Shown: positions 13,315-20,485 of the stretch, piece after piece
Position numbering within the stretch: position 1 is the first letter of the stretch
Layout of the letters: every line of letters begins with the position of its first letter
Source: JAUQQI01 sp042408785
GTDB taxonomy: Bacteria > Chloroflexota > Dehalococcoidia > JAUQQI01
Assembly: GCA_042408785.1 (NCBI GenBank)
Contig: JBHOQU010000075.1
Span: 1 to 35,284 of the forward strand
DNA length: 35,284 bases
Direction of reading: 5' to 3'
Position numbers and translations under genes: made by a program
The notes under the pieces: model-generated
The model's database searches: none
Told to the model about the DNA's origin: nothing
The model's input: the letters and a program-made list of their open reading frames with translations, nothing else

Positions 13315-14406
13315 ATGGGAATCGACGACCGGGAGCTTGCCTGCTGGGTTGCCTTCAGCCGGATTCAGGGCCTGGGTGCCGCCCGGGTCCGCCGTCTCCA
13401 GGCCCACTTTGGCTCCCTGGCCGCCGCCTGGCAGGCGTCCCGGTCGGAGCTGGCGGCCGCCGGCCTCGAGCCTGAGCTGGCCGACCGGGTCCTTGCGGCC
13501 CGGGGCAGGGGGAACCCGGCGGCCGAACTGGACGCCTGCCGCCGTCTTGGCCTGAAGGTCATCACCTGGGCCGACCCGGACTATCCCGAGCGGCTGCGGG
13601 TGATCGACTACCCGCCGGCCGTCCTCTTCGTCAGGGGCAACCTCCTCCCGGCCCAGTCCTGGGCCGTGGCGGTGGTGGGCACCCGCCGCCCCACCTATTA
13701 CGGCCGGCAGGTGGCCCGGGCCCTGAGCCGGGACCTGGCCGCCTGCGGCGTCACGGTGGTGAGCGGGCTGGCCGTGGGCATCGACACCGAGGCCCACCTG
13801 GGCGCCCTGGAGGCGGGGGGCTGGACCGTGGCCGTGCTGGGGTCGGGCCTGGACCAGGTTTACCCCTGGGAAAACCGGCAGCTGGCCGAGCGCATTGCCG
13901 AGTCCGGCGCCCTTATAAGCGAGTTTCCGCCCGGCACCCAGCCGGCCGCCCAGAACTTCCCCATCCGCAACCGCATCATTAGCGGCCTCAGCCTCGGGGT
14001 GGTGGTCGTTGAGGCCGATGAAACCTCCGGCGCCCTCATCACGGCCGGGTATGCGGCCGACCAGGGCCGGGACGTCTTCGCCGTCCCCGGCCCGATAACC
14101 TCGCCCCAGAGCCGGGGCACCAACCGCCTCATCCAGGACGGGGCCGGTCTGGTCACCGGGGCCGACGACGTCCTCGAGGCCCTGAAGCTTGCCCGCATCG
14201 ACCACCAGGTTGGGCTGCGCCAGGCGGCCCCGGAGACTGAGTTAGAATTATTAATAGTGAAACTGCTGGACCACAACCCCACCCACATCGACGACCTCGT
14301 TCGCCAGGCAGGAAGGCCGGCGGGCGAGGTCGGGGCCACGCTGGCTCTGCTGGAGCTTAAGGGGCTGGTCCGGCACGTTGGCGGACAATACTACGTTCGG
14401 GGTTGA
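13315..14406 (+). CDS. dprA: DNA-processing protein DprA/Smf
   Basis: The 363-residue protein has the full DprA layout. An N-terminal SAM/HhH-like segment (LACWVAFSRIQGLGAARVRRL) leads to the Rossmann-like core: DYPERLRVIDYPPAVLFVRGN, VAVVGTRRPTYYGR, VVSGLAVGIDTEAHLGAL, TVAVLGSGLDQVYPWEN, SEFPPGTQPAAQNFPIRNRIISGLS. A C-terminal winged-helix (DprA_WH) domain ends the protein: LDHNPTHIDDLVRQAG and LALLELKGLV. DprA loads RecA on incoming single-stranded DNA in transformation. ATG 13303 lies inside the -10 box, so 13315 is preferred, with a very short leader. It precedes topA by 10 bases, an arrangement common in many bacteria. Confidence 0.95.
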   Translation: MGIDDRELACWVAFSRIQGLGAARVRRLQAHFGSLAAAWQASRSELAAAGLEPELADRVLAARGRGNPAAELDACRRLGLKVITWADPDYPERLRVIDYPPAVLFVRGNLLPAQSWAVAVVGTRRPTYYGRQVARALSRDLAACGVTVVSGLAVGIDTEAHLGALEAGGWTVAVLGSGLDQVYPWENRQLAERIAESGALISEFPPGTQPAAQNFPIRNRIISGLSLGVVVVEADETSGALITAGYAADQGRDVFAVPGPITSPQSRGTNRLIQDGAGLVTGADDVLEALKLARIDHQVGLRQAAPETELELLIVKLLDHNPTHIDDLVRQAGRPAGEVGATLALLELKGLVRHVGGQYYVRG

Positions 14407-14416
14407 GCGTTAAGGG

Positions 14417-16540
14417 ATGGCCAAGAAGTTAGTCATCGTCGAGTCCCCCACCAAGGCCAAGACCATCGGCCAGTACCTGGGCCGGGAGTATAAGGTCATC
14501 GCGTCCATCGGCCATATCCGGGACCTGCCCAAGTCCCGGCTCGGGGTGGATATCGAGCGGGACTTCGAGCCGAAGTACCTGGTCCCCAAGGAAAAGCGGG
14601 CCATCGTCCGCCAGCTTAAAGAGGCCGTCGCCGAGGCGCCGGAGATTTTCCTGGCCACCGACCCGGACCGGGAAGGGGAGGCCATCTCCTGGCACATCAT
14701 CGAGGCGACCCAGGCCGACCCGAGCAAGGTCCGGCGGGTCGTCTTCCACGAGATCACCCCCAAGGCCATCGCCGAGGCGTTTCAGAGCCCCCGGCCCATC
14801 GACCTGCGGCTGGTGGAGGCCCAGCAGGCCCGGCGAATTCTCGACCGGCTGGTCGGCTACATGGTGAGCCCCCTGCTCTGGCGGAAGGTCCAGCACCGGC
14901 TCTCCGCCGGCCGGGTGCAGTCGGTGGCCCTCCGGCTGGTGGTGGAGCGGGAGCGGGAGATTCAGGCCTTCGTGCCCGAGGAGTACTGGACGGTGGAGGC
15001 CCTGGTGAGCCCGGCCGACCGGCCCGAACGGCGCTTCCGGGCGGTGCTCTGGGGAATTGCAGGTGAGAAAGAAAAGCTCAGCATCAAGACCGGGGATGAG
15101 GCCGCCGCCCTGGTGGCGGCCTTAAGGTCCGGCCGGTGGGCCGTGGGCGAGGTCCGCAAGCGGACGGTCCAGCGGGACCCAGCCCCGCCCTTCACCACCA
15201 GCACCCTCCAGCAGGAGGCGTCCCGGAAGCTGCGGTTCACGGCGAAGCGGACGATGCTCATCGCCCAGCAGCTTTACGAGGGGGTCGAGCTGGGGCCGGA
15301 GGGGCAGGTGGGCCTCATAACCTACATGCGGACCGACTCCACGGCCGTGAGCGACTTGGCCAAGGCCGAGGCCCGGGAGTACATTACCCGCCGGTTCGGG
15401 GCCGACTTTGCGGCCCCAACCCCCCGCTACACCCAGAAGAAGGCCAAGGGCGCCCAGGAGGCACACGAGGCCATCCGGCCCACCTCGGTCTTCCGGGAGC
15501 CGGCCCGCATCAAGCAGTACCTTACGCCCGACCAGTACAAGCTTTACGACCTCATCTGGAAGCGGTTTGTGGCCAGCCAGATGGAGTCGGCCACCCTGGA
15601 GCAGACCTCGGCGGACATCCTAGTGGACCAGACCGCCGACGGGCGGGTCTACCTGCTGCGGGCCACCGGGTCGGTCATCCAGTTCCCCGGCTTCCTCGAG
15701 GTGTACATCGAGGGCCGGGACGACGAGGAGGAAGCCGAGGAGGGCCAGCTTCCACCCCTCCAGGCCGGCGAGGCTTTAAGCCCGGTGGAGGTGACCCCCA
15801 AGCAGCACTTTACCCAGCCGCCGCCCAGGTATACCGAGGCCAGCCTGGTTAAAACCCTGGAGGAGCTGGGCATCGGCCGGCCCAGCACCTACGCCCCCAT
15901 CCTGGCCACCATCCAGGAGCGGGGCTACGTGCGGCGGGAGGACCGGCGGCTCATCCCCACCGAGCTGGGGATGGTCGTGAACGACCTGCTGGTCTCCCAG
16001 TTCCCCGAGATTTTCAACGTGGACTTCACCGCCCGGATGGAGGAGGAGCTGGACGAGGTTGCCCGGGGCGAGAGCAGCCGGGTCGAGGTGCTGCGGGACT
16101 TCTACATCCCGTTCCAGCAGGCCCTGGAGGCGGCCGAGCGGCTGGCCAAAATCGAGCTGGGCAAGGAGCTCCTCGACGAGGCCTGCCCCGAGTGCGGCCG
16201 GCCGCTGATGACCCGCACCGGCAAGTACGGCCAGTTCGTCGGCTGCACCGGGTTCCCCGAGTGCCGCTACACCCGGCCCGTGGCCGTCGGCACCGGCGCC
16301 CGCTGTCCCCAGTGCGGCGGCGAGCTGGTGGAGCGCCGGGCCCGCCGGACCCGCCGGGTCTTTTACGGCTGCATTAATTACCCGGCCTGCAACTTCACCG
16401 TCTGGGAGCGGCCGCTGGCCGAGCCGTGCCCCCAGTGCGGGGGCCTGCTGGTCGCCGGCAAGAACGGCGGCCGCAGGTGCACGACCGACGGCTGCGGCTA
16501 CGTGGGGGCCGAGGAACAGGTAGCGGAGGTCCTGGGCTGA
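14417..16540 (+). CDS. topA: DNA topoisomerase I
   Basis: The 707-residue type IA topoisomerase begins with a Toprim domain: KKLVIVESPTKAKTIGQYLG, ASIGHIRDLP, and the metal-binding LATDPDREGEAISWHI. The gate domain has QARRILDRLVGYMVSPLLW and SAGRVQSVALRL, and the active-site Tyr303 is in LITYMRTDST. The segment GIGRPSTYAPILATIQERGYV follows. Three C-terminal zinc ribbons are visible from about residue 590 (CPECGRPLMTRTGKYGQFVGC, CPQCGGELVERR with GCINYPAC, CPQCGGLLVAGKNGGRRC). It relaxes negative supercoils by single-strand passage. The end overlaps the proposed aroQ start by 4 bases. Confidence 0.97.
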   Translation: MAKKLVIVESPTKAKTIGQYLGREYKVIASIGHIRDLPKSRLGVDIERDFEPKYLVPKEKRAIVRQLKEAVAEAPEIFLATDPDREGEAISWHIIEATQADPSKVRRVVFHEITPKAIAEAFQSPRPIDLRLVEAQQARRILDRLVGYMVSPLLWRKVQHRLSAGRVQSVALRLVVEREREIQAFVPEEYWTVEALVSPADRPERRFRAVLWGIAGEKEKLSIKTGDEAAALVAALRSGRWAVGEVRKRTVQRDPAPPFTTSTLQQEASRKLRFTAKRTMLIAQQLYEGVELGPEGQVGLITYMRTDSTAVSDLAKAEAREYITRRFGADFAAPTPRYTQKKAKGAQEAHEAIRPTSVFREPARIKQYLTPDQYKLYDLIWKRFVASQMESATLEQTSADILVDQTADGRVYLLRATGSVIQFPGFLEVYIEGRDDEEEAEEGQLPPLQAGEALSPVEVTPKQHFTQPPPRYTEASLVKTLEELGIGRPSTYAPILATIQERGYVRREDRRLIPTELGMVVNDLLVSQFPEIFNVDFTARMEEELDEVARGESSRVEVLRDFYIPFQQALEAAERLAKIELGKELLDEACPECGRPLMTRTGKYGQFVGCTGFPECRYTRPVAVGTGARCPQCGGELVERRARRTRRVFYGCINYPACNFTVWERPLAEPCPQCGGLLVAGKNGGRRCTTDGCGYVGAEEQVAEVLG
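16525..16539 (+). promoter_or_regulatory. Ribosome site deciding a CTG start for aroQ
   Basis: GGAGG (16525-16529) lies inside the end of topA and 7 bases before CTG 16537-16539. No ATG, GTG or TTG exists in frame between this point and the conserved KILVLHGPNLN start, so CTG is the best initiation codon. Confidence 0.6.
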
Positions 16541-17010
16541 AGCCCTTAAAAATCCTCGTCCTCCACGGGCCGAATCTTAATCTTCTGGGAAAACGGGAAC
16601 CCCACATTTACGGGACGACGACCCTGGCCGAAATCGACGCCCGCCTCCGGGCCGAGGCCGCCCTGGCCGGGGTCGAACTGCTCACCTTCCAGAGCAACTC
16701 GGAGGGCGAGCTCATCGATTTCCTTCATCGGGAAGCCGAGGCGGCCGACGGGGTGATCATCAACCCCGGTGCCCTGACCCACTACAGCCTGGCCCTGCGG
16801 GATGCCATCGCGGCCGTGGCCCGCCCGACGGTGGAGGTCCACCTGAGCAACATCTACGCCCGGGAGGGGTGGCGCCGCCGCTCGGTGATCGCCCCGGTGA
16901 CCCTCGGGCAGGTCACCGGTTTTGGCTGGCGAGGCTACCTGGCGGCCCTCAGGCTACTGGTCGAAATCCTACGGGGAGGGGAAGGTGAAGAGCCGACTCG
17001 AGCGCTTTAG
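16537..17010 (+). CDS. aroQ: Type II 3-dehydroquinate dehydratase, apparent CTG start
   Basis: The 157-residue protein is a complete type II dehydroquinase (flavodoxin-like, usually dodecameric). It has KILVLHGPNLNLLGKREPHIYG with catalytic Tyr25 and Arg20 on the lid, LTFQSNSEGELIDFLH, IINPGALTHYSLALRDA, and VEVHLSNIYAREGWRRRS with catalytic His102. It dehydrates 3-dehydroquinate to 3-dehydroshikimate in aromatic amino acid synthesis. The start appears to be CTG, set in CTGA over the topA stop, which would be an ordinary coupled start if the codon were ATG. The 3' end overlaps pepQ by 26 bases. No other shikimate gene is present. Confidence 0.93.
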   Translation: MKPLKILVLHGPNLNLLGKREPHIYGTTTLAEIDARLRAEAALAGVELLTFQSNSEGELIDFLHREAEAADGVIINPGALTHYSLALRDAIAAVARPTVEVHLSNIYAREGWRRRSVIAPVTLGQVTGFGWRGYLAALRLLVEILRGGEGEEPTRAL

Positions 17011-18061
17011 GCAGCTTCTGGCCGATGCCGGCGTAGACGCCGTAATCATCTCCCAGCCGGAGAACCGCCGATACCTCAGTGGCTTTACCGGCTCGGCCGG
17101 CCACCTGCTGGTCGGACCGGACTTTGCGGTGCTGGCGACCGACTTTCGGTATATCGAGCAGGCCCGGCAGGAGGCCCCGGACTTCGAAATCTGGCGCATC
17201 GACGGCAGCCTGGTGCCGGCCCTGCGGGACCTCACCCGGCGGCTCAGTCTGCGTCGGCTCGGCTTCGAGGCCCACGCCGTAACGTACCAGACCTACCGGG
17301 AGTGGAGCCGGCACCTGCGGGGGCGGGGGGTGCGGCTCGTCCCCCTGCGGGGCCTGGTGGAGCAGCTTCGGGCCCGCAAAGACGAAGAAGAACTCAGCCG
17401 GATCCGGAAGGCGGCCGAGATCACCGACCGGGCCCTGGCCGCCGTCCTCGAAACCCTCAAGTACGGGATGACCGAGCGGGAGCTGGCCTGGCAGGTGGAG
17501 CGGACGATGCGGGAGCTTGGGGCCGACGGGCTGGCCTTCACCCCCATCATTGCCACCGGCCCGAACGCGGCCCGGCCCCACCACCGCCCCGGCGACCGCC
17601 GGCTCCAGCCGGGGGATATAATCCTGTTTGATATCGGCGCCGGCTTCGACGGCTATCAAAGTGACCTTACCCGAACCTTCGTCTTCGGCCGGCCGGAGAA
17701 GAGGTTTCTGGAGGTCTGGCGGGTGGTGGCCGAGGCCAACGAGGCGGCCCGGCAGGCGGCCAGGCCGGGAGTTGCGGCCGCCGAGGTCGATGCCGCCGCC
17801 CGAGAGGTGATCAAGGCGGCCGGCTACGGCGAGAACTTCGGCCACGGCCTCGGCCACGGCGTCGGGCTGGTGGTCCACGAGGCGCCCCGACTCGGGCCGA
17901 AGTCGGAGGATACCCTTGCGGCCGGCATGGTATTTACCATTGAGCCGGGGATCTACCTGCCCGGTTGGGGCGGGGTAAGGACCGAGGACCTGGTAGTTTT
18001 GCGCGACCACGGGGTCGAGGTGATCTCCCAGGCGCCCAAGTTTCCGGTTTTAGAGGTCTGA
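16985..18061 (+). CDS. pepQ: Xaa-Pro dipeptidase/aminopeptidase (M24B)
   Basis: This 358-residue M24 metallopeptidase has a creatinase-like N-terminal domain (residues 1-125, VDAVIISQPENRRYLSGFTGS) and a pita-bread catalytic domain. The five metal ligands are in place: D216 (LFDIGAG), D227 (SDLTRTF), H291 (GHGLGHGVGL), E320 (FTIEPGIY) and E334 (RTEDLVV). The substrate-side HHRPGD is present. It removes or cleaves peptides before proline. GTG 16985 is chosen because GGGGAGGGG lies just upstream and the length then fits the family (about 355). It overlaps aroQ by 26 bases and precedes efp by 14, the familiar aroQ-pepQ-efp order. Confidence 0.93.
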   Translation: MKSRLERFRQLLADAGVDAVIISQPENRRYLSGFTGSAGHLLVGPDFAVLATDFRYIEQARQEAPDFEIWRIDGSLVPALRDLTRRLSLRRLGFEAHAVTYQTYREWSRHLRGRGVRLVPLRGLVEQLRARKDEEELSRIRKAAEITDRALAAVLETLKYGMTERELAWQVERTMRELGADGLAFTPIIATGPNAARPHHRPGDRRLQPGDIILFDIGAGFDGYQSDLTRTFVFGRPEKRFLEVWRVVAEANEAARQAARPGVAAAEVDAAAREVIKAAGYGENFGHGLGHGVGLVVHEAPRLGPKSEDTLAAGMVFTIEPGIYLPGWGGVRTEDLVVLRDHGVEVISQAPKFPVLEV

Positions 18062-18075
18062 CGGAGGGTGCGGCC

Positions 18076-18639
18076 ATGATCGAGACCGGCGACCTGCGAA
18101 GGGGTATGACCATCGAGCTGGACGGGGAGCTTTACCAGGTGCTGGAGGTGGAGCACCTTAAGCTGGGCCGGGGCACCGCCCAGGTCCGGATGCGCCTGCG
18201 AAACCTCCGGGCCGGCCACATCATCGACCGGACGGTTCAGGCGGGGACCCGCTTCGTCCGGGCCTACCTGGAGGCCCGACCGGCCCAGTTTCTCTACAAA
18301 GAGGGCGACCTGTATCACTTCATGGACCAGGAGACCTATGAGGAGTACACCATAGGTTCTGACGTCCTGGGGGATGCGGTGAATTACCTTAGAGATGGGA
18401 TGCAAGTCGAGCTGCTGTTTTACCGGGACGAGCCGGTGGCCGTCGAGCTCCCCACAACGGTGGACTTAAAGGTTATCGAGACCTCACCGGGCTTTAAGGG
18501 CGACACCGCCGCCGGCGGGACCAAGCCGGCAACCCTCGAAACGGGGCTGGTCATTCAGGTGCCCTTCTTTATCGAAACCGGGGACATCGTGCGGGTGGAC
18601 ACCCGCACCGGCGAGTACGTGGAGCGGGTCACCTCCTGA
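18076..18639 (+). CDS. efp: Elongation factor P with Arg at the loop tip
   Basis: The 187-residue protein has all three EF-P domains: KOW-like domain I (residues 1-65), the OB domain II (YEEYTIGSDVLGDAVNYLRDG) and OB domain III ending FIETGDIVRVDTRTGEYVERV. EF-P relieves ribosome stalling at polyproline. The loop that reaches the peptidyl-transferase centre reads KLGRGTA, with Arg32 where E. coli has beta-lysylated Lys34. Arg32 is rhamnosylated by EarP in some proteobacteria, and I recall Thermus EF-P also having Arg here. No earP-, epmA- or ymfI-like gene is in the window. GGAGGG lies 8 bases before the ATG; an in-frame upstream extension to 17965 runs through pepQ and is rejected. Confidence 0.97.
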   Translation: MIETGDLRRGMTIELDGELYQVLEVEHLKLGRGTAQVRMRLRNLRAGHIIDRTVQAGTRFVRAYLEARPAQFLYKEGDLYHFMDQETYEEYTIGSDVLGDAVNYLRDGMQVELLFYRDEPVAVELPTTVDLKVIETSPGFKGDTAAGGTKPATLETGLVIQVPFFIETGDIVRVDTRTGEYVERVTS

Positions 18640-18649
18640 GCCCGGCCCG

Positions 18650-18880
18650 ATGGAAGATTTCGCCACCGTCGGCCGACTGCTCATCATCTTCGGCCTGGTT
18701 CTGGCCGGCCTGGGCCTCCTGTTCCTGCTGGCCGGACGGGTGCCCGGCCTCGGCCGGCTCCCCGGGGATATTGTCATTCAGACGGACAACATTACCTGCT
18801 TCTTTCCCCTGGCCACGATGATCCTTTTGAGCATCCTCCTTACGGTGGTGCTGAACATCGTGGCCCGCCTCTTCCGGTGA
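18650..18880 (+). CDS. DUF2905-family small membrane protein
   Basis: The 76-residue protein has two transmembrane helices (about 8-29, LLIIFGLVLAGLGLLFLLAG; about 52-74, FPLATMILLSILLTVVLNIV). They are joined by the family signature LGRLPGDIVIQTDNITCFFPL. This matches DUF2905 (often near ruvB, queA or efp); its function is unknown. It starts 10 bases after efp and is probably the last gene of the dprA-to-DUF2905 run. A short hairpin follows immediately. Confidence 0.88.
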   Translation: MEDFATVGRLLIIFGLVLAGLGLLFLLAGRVPGLGRLPGDIVIQTDNITCFFPLATMILLSILLTVVLNIVARLFR

Positions 18881-18897
18881 GGGCGGCCGCGCCGCCC
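18881..18897. terminator. Hairpin in the convergent gap
   Basis: GGGCGGC-CGC-GCCGCCC is a perfect 7-pair stem filling the 18-base gap between the DUF2905 gene and the convergent gamma-glutamyltransferase. There is no T tract, so it is at best a weak or factor-assisted bidirectional terminator. Confidence 0.45.
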
Positions 18898-18898
18898 A

Positions 18899-20485
18899 TC
18901 ACCAGCCCAGGGCGTAGCCCTCGCCCCGCAGGTCGAAGGCCCCCTGAAAGACACCCCGCTCCTGGTCGATGGCGATCAGCATGGCCCGGCCCGGGCCGAA
19001 CCAGGGGTGGGCCGGGCGGACGTCGTGGCCCCGGCGGCGCAGCTCGGCAAAGGTGGCTTCCGGAACCCGAGCCTCAAGCTGGACCTCCGTGCCTTCCAGG
19101 TTGGCCCAGCGGGGGGCATCCAGGGCGGCCTGGGGGTGCAGGCCGAAGTCGAGGACGTTCACCAGCACCTGAAGGTTCACCATCACCTGGTAGTGCTGGC
19201 CCGGGGTGCCGCCCGAAAGGTACGGCCGGCCGTCCTTAAAGACCAGGTACGTATTCAGGGTATGGATGGGGCGCTTGCCCGGCTCGAGCCGGTTGGGGCC
19301 GGCCGGGTCGGGGCTGAATCCGGCCAGCCGGTTGTTTAAGATGATGCCCGTATCCCCGGCCACCACCGCCGACCCGAAGACGTGGAAGATGCTCTGGATC
19401 CAGGAGACCACGTTCCCATGCCGGTCCGCCGCCGCCAGGTAGGTGGTCTCCCGGCCGATACTTAGCTGGCCCGGGGCTTGACCAGGGAGGGCCCGGTCGG
19501 GGCGGATGAGGTTGCGCCGGCTCTCGATGTGGGCCTCCGAGAGGAGGGGCTCAACGGCGAACTCGACGAAGCGGGGGTCGCCGGCGTAGTTGAGCCGGTC
19601 TTCAAAGGCCAGCTTTTTAGCCTCAATCTCCAGGTGGATGACGTCGGGGCTCAGAAAGCCGTAGCCGGCCAGGTCGAAACCTTCCAGGATTTTAAGGCAC
19701 TCCAGGAGGATGAACCCCTGGGAGACCGGCGGCTGGCCGAAGACGGTGTAGCCCCGGTAATTTACGGAGATGGGGTCCAGGAGCTCGCACCGGTAGCCGG
19801 CCAGGTCGGCCTCGGTCATGATCCCGCCCAGGTCGCCCAGGGCCCGGACCAGCCGCCGGCCCAGCTCCCCCCGGTAAAACTCCTCCCGGCCGCCGGTGGC
19901 GATGGCACGCAGCGTCCGGGCGAGTTCGGGCTGGCGCAGGATGTAGCCCGGGGGCGGCGGACTACCTTCGGGCAGGAAGGTCCGGGCCGAAGCCGGGAAG
20001 GCCCGGAGCCGCCCGGCGTTGGCGGCAATGGCCGCCGCCAGCCGCTGGCTGATGGGGAAGCCCTCTTCGGCCAGGGCAATGGCCGGCTCGAAGATCTCCG
20101 CAAGGGGCCGGGAACCGTACCGCTCCCAGATGGTTAGCCAGCCGTCCACAACGCCGGGCACGGTTGCGGCCAGGGGGCCGGTGGTCGGCAGGCCGTTCGG
20201 GAACCGGTCTGGGGTGGCGGCCGCCGGGGCCGGTCCGCTGGCGTTGACGGCCTGGACCCGGCCGTCCCCGGGCCGGTAAACTAGGGCGAAGAGGTCGCCG
20301 CCGACGTGGCTGCTCTGGGGTTCCACCACCGTAAGGACGGCCGCGGCCGCCAGGGCGGCGTCGAAGGCGTTGCCGCCCTTACGGAGCAGCTCGTAGCCGG
20401 CCTGGGCGGCCAAGTAGTGGTTGGCGGCAATCAGGCCGTTTCGGGCCATTACCGGGCCGCGGTTGGGTCCCTGAAGGTCCACCAT
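18899..20485 (-). CDS. Gamma-glutamyltransferase family Ntn-hydrolase
   Basis: The 528-residue protein matches the gamma-glutamyltransferase family along its full length: ANHYLAAQAGYELLRKGGNAFDAALAAAAVLTVVEPQSSHVGGD, TVPGVVDGW, QPPVSQGFILLECLKIL. The autoprocessing site ETTYLAAADRHGNVVS has nucleophile Thr347, and GSAVVAGDTGIILNNRLAGF follows. The proenzyme would cleave itself before Thr347 into two subunits. The usual TTH is TTY here. There is no signal peptide, so a cytoplasmic YwrD-type enzyme is likelier than a secreted glutathione-degrading one. The substrate is unknown. The start ATG 20485 overlaps the divergent GT39 ATG 20484 by two bases; a later GGT or GT39 start would relieve this. 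Confidence 0.88.
   Translation of the reverse strand: MVDLQGPNRGPVMARNGLIAANHYLAAQAGYELLRKGGNAFDAALAAAAVLTVVEPQSSHVGGDLFALVYRPGDGRVQAVNASGPAPAAATPDRFPNGLPTTGPLAATVPGVVDGWLTIWERYGSRPLAEIFEPAIALAEEGFPISQRLAAAIAANAGRLRAFPASARTFLPEGSPPPPGYILRQPELARTLRAIATGGREEFYRGELGRRLVRALGDLGGIMTEADLAGYRCELLDPISVNYRGYTVFGQPPVSQGFILLECLKILEGFDLAGYGFLSPDVIHLEIEAKKLAFEDRLNYAGDPRFVEFAVEPLLSEAHIESRRNLIRPDRALPGQAPGQLSIGRETTYLAAADRHGNVVSWIQSIFHVFGSAVVAGDTGIILNNRLAGFSPDPAGPNRLEPGKRPIHTLNTYLVFKDGRPYLSGGTPGQHYQVMVNLQVLVNVLDFGLHPQAALDAPRWANLEGTEVQLEARVPEATFAELRRRGHDVRPAHPWFGPGRAMLIAIDQERGVFQGAFDLRGEGYALGW

Noticed and set aside
16949..18010. 353-codon frame antisense to pepQ
   Set aside because: Shadow of a gene with all five metal ligands in the sense frame.
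17965..18639. N-terminally extended EF-P
   Set aside because: The extension lies wholly in another frame of pepQ; ATG 18076 has a good ribosome site and gives the standard length.
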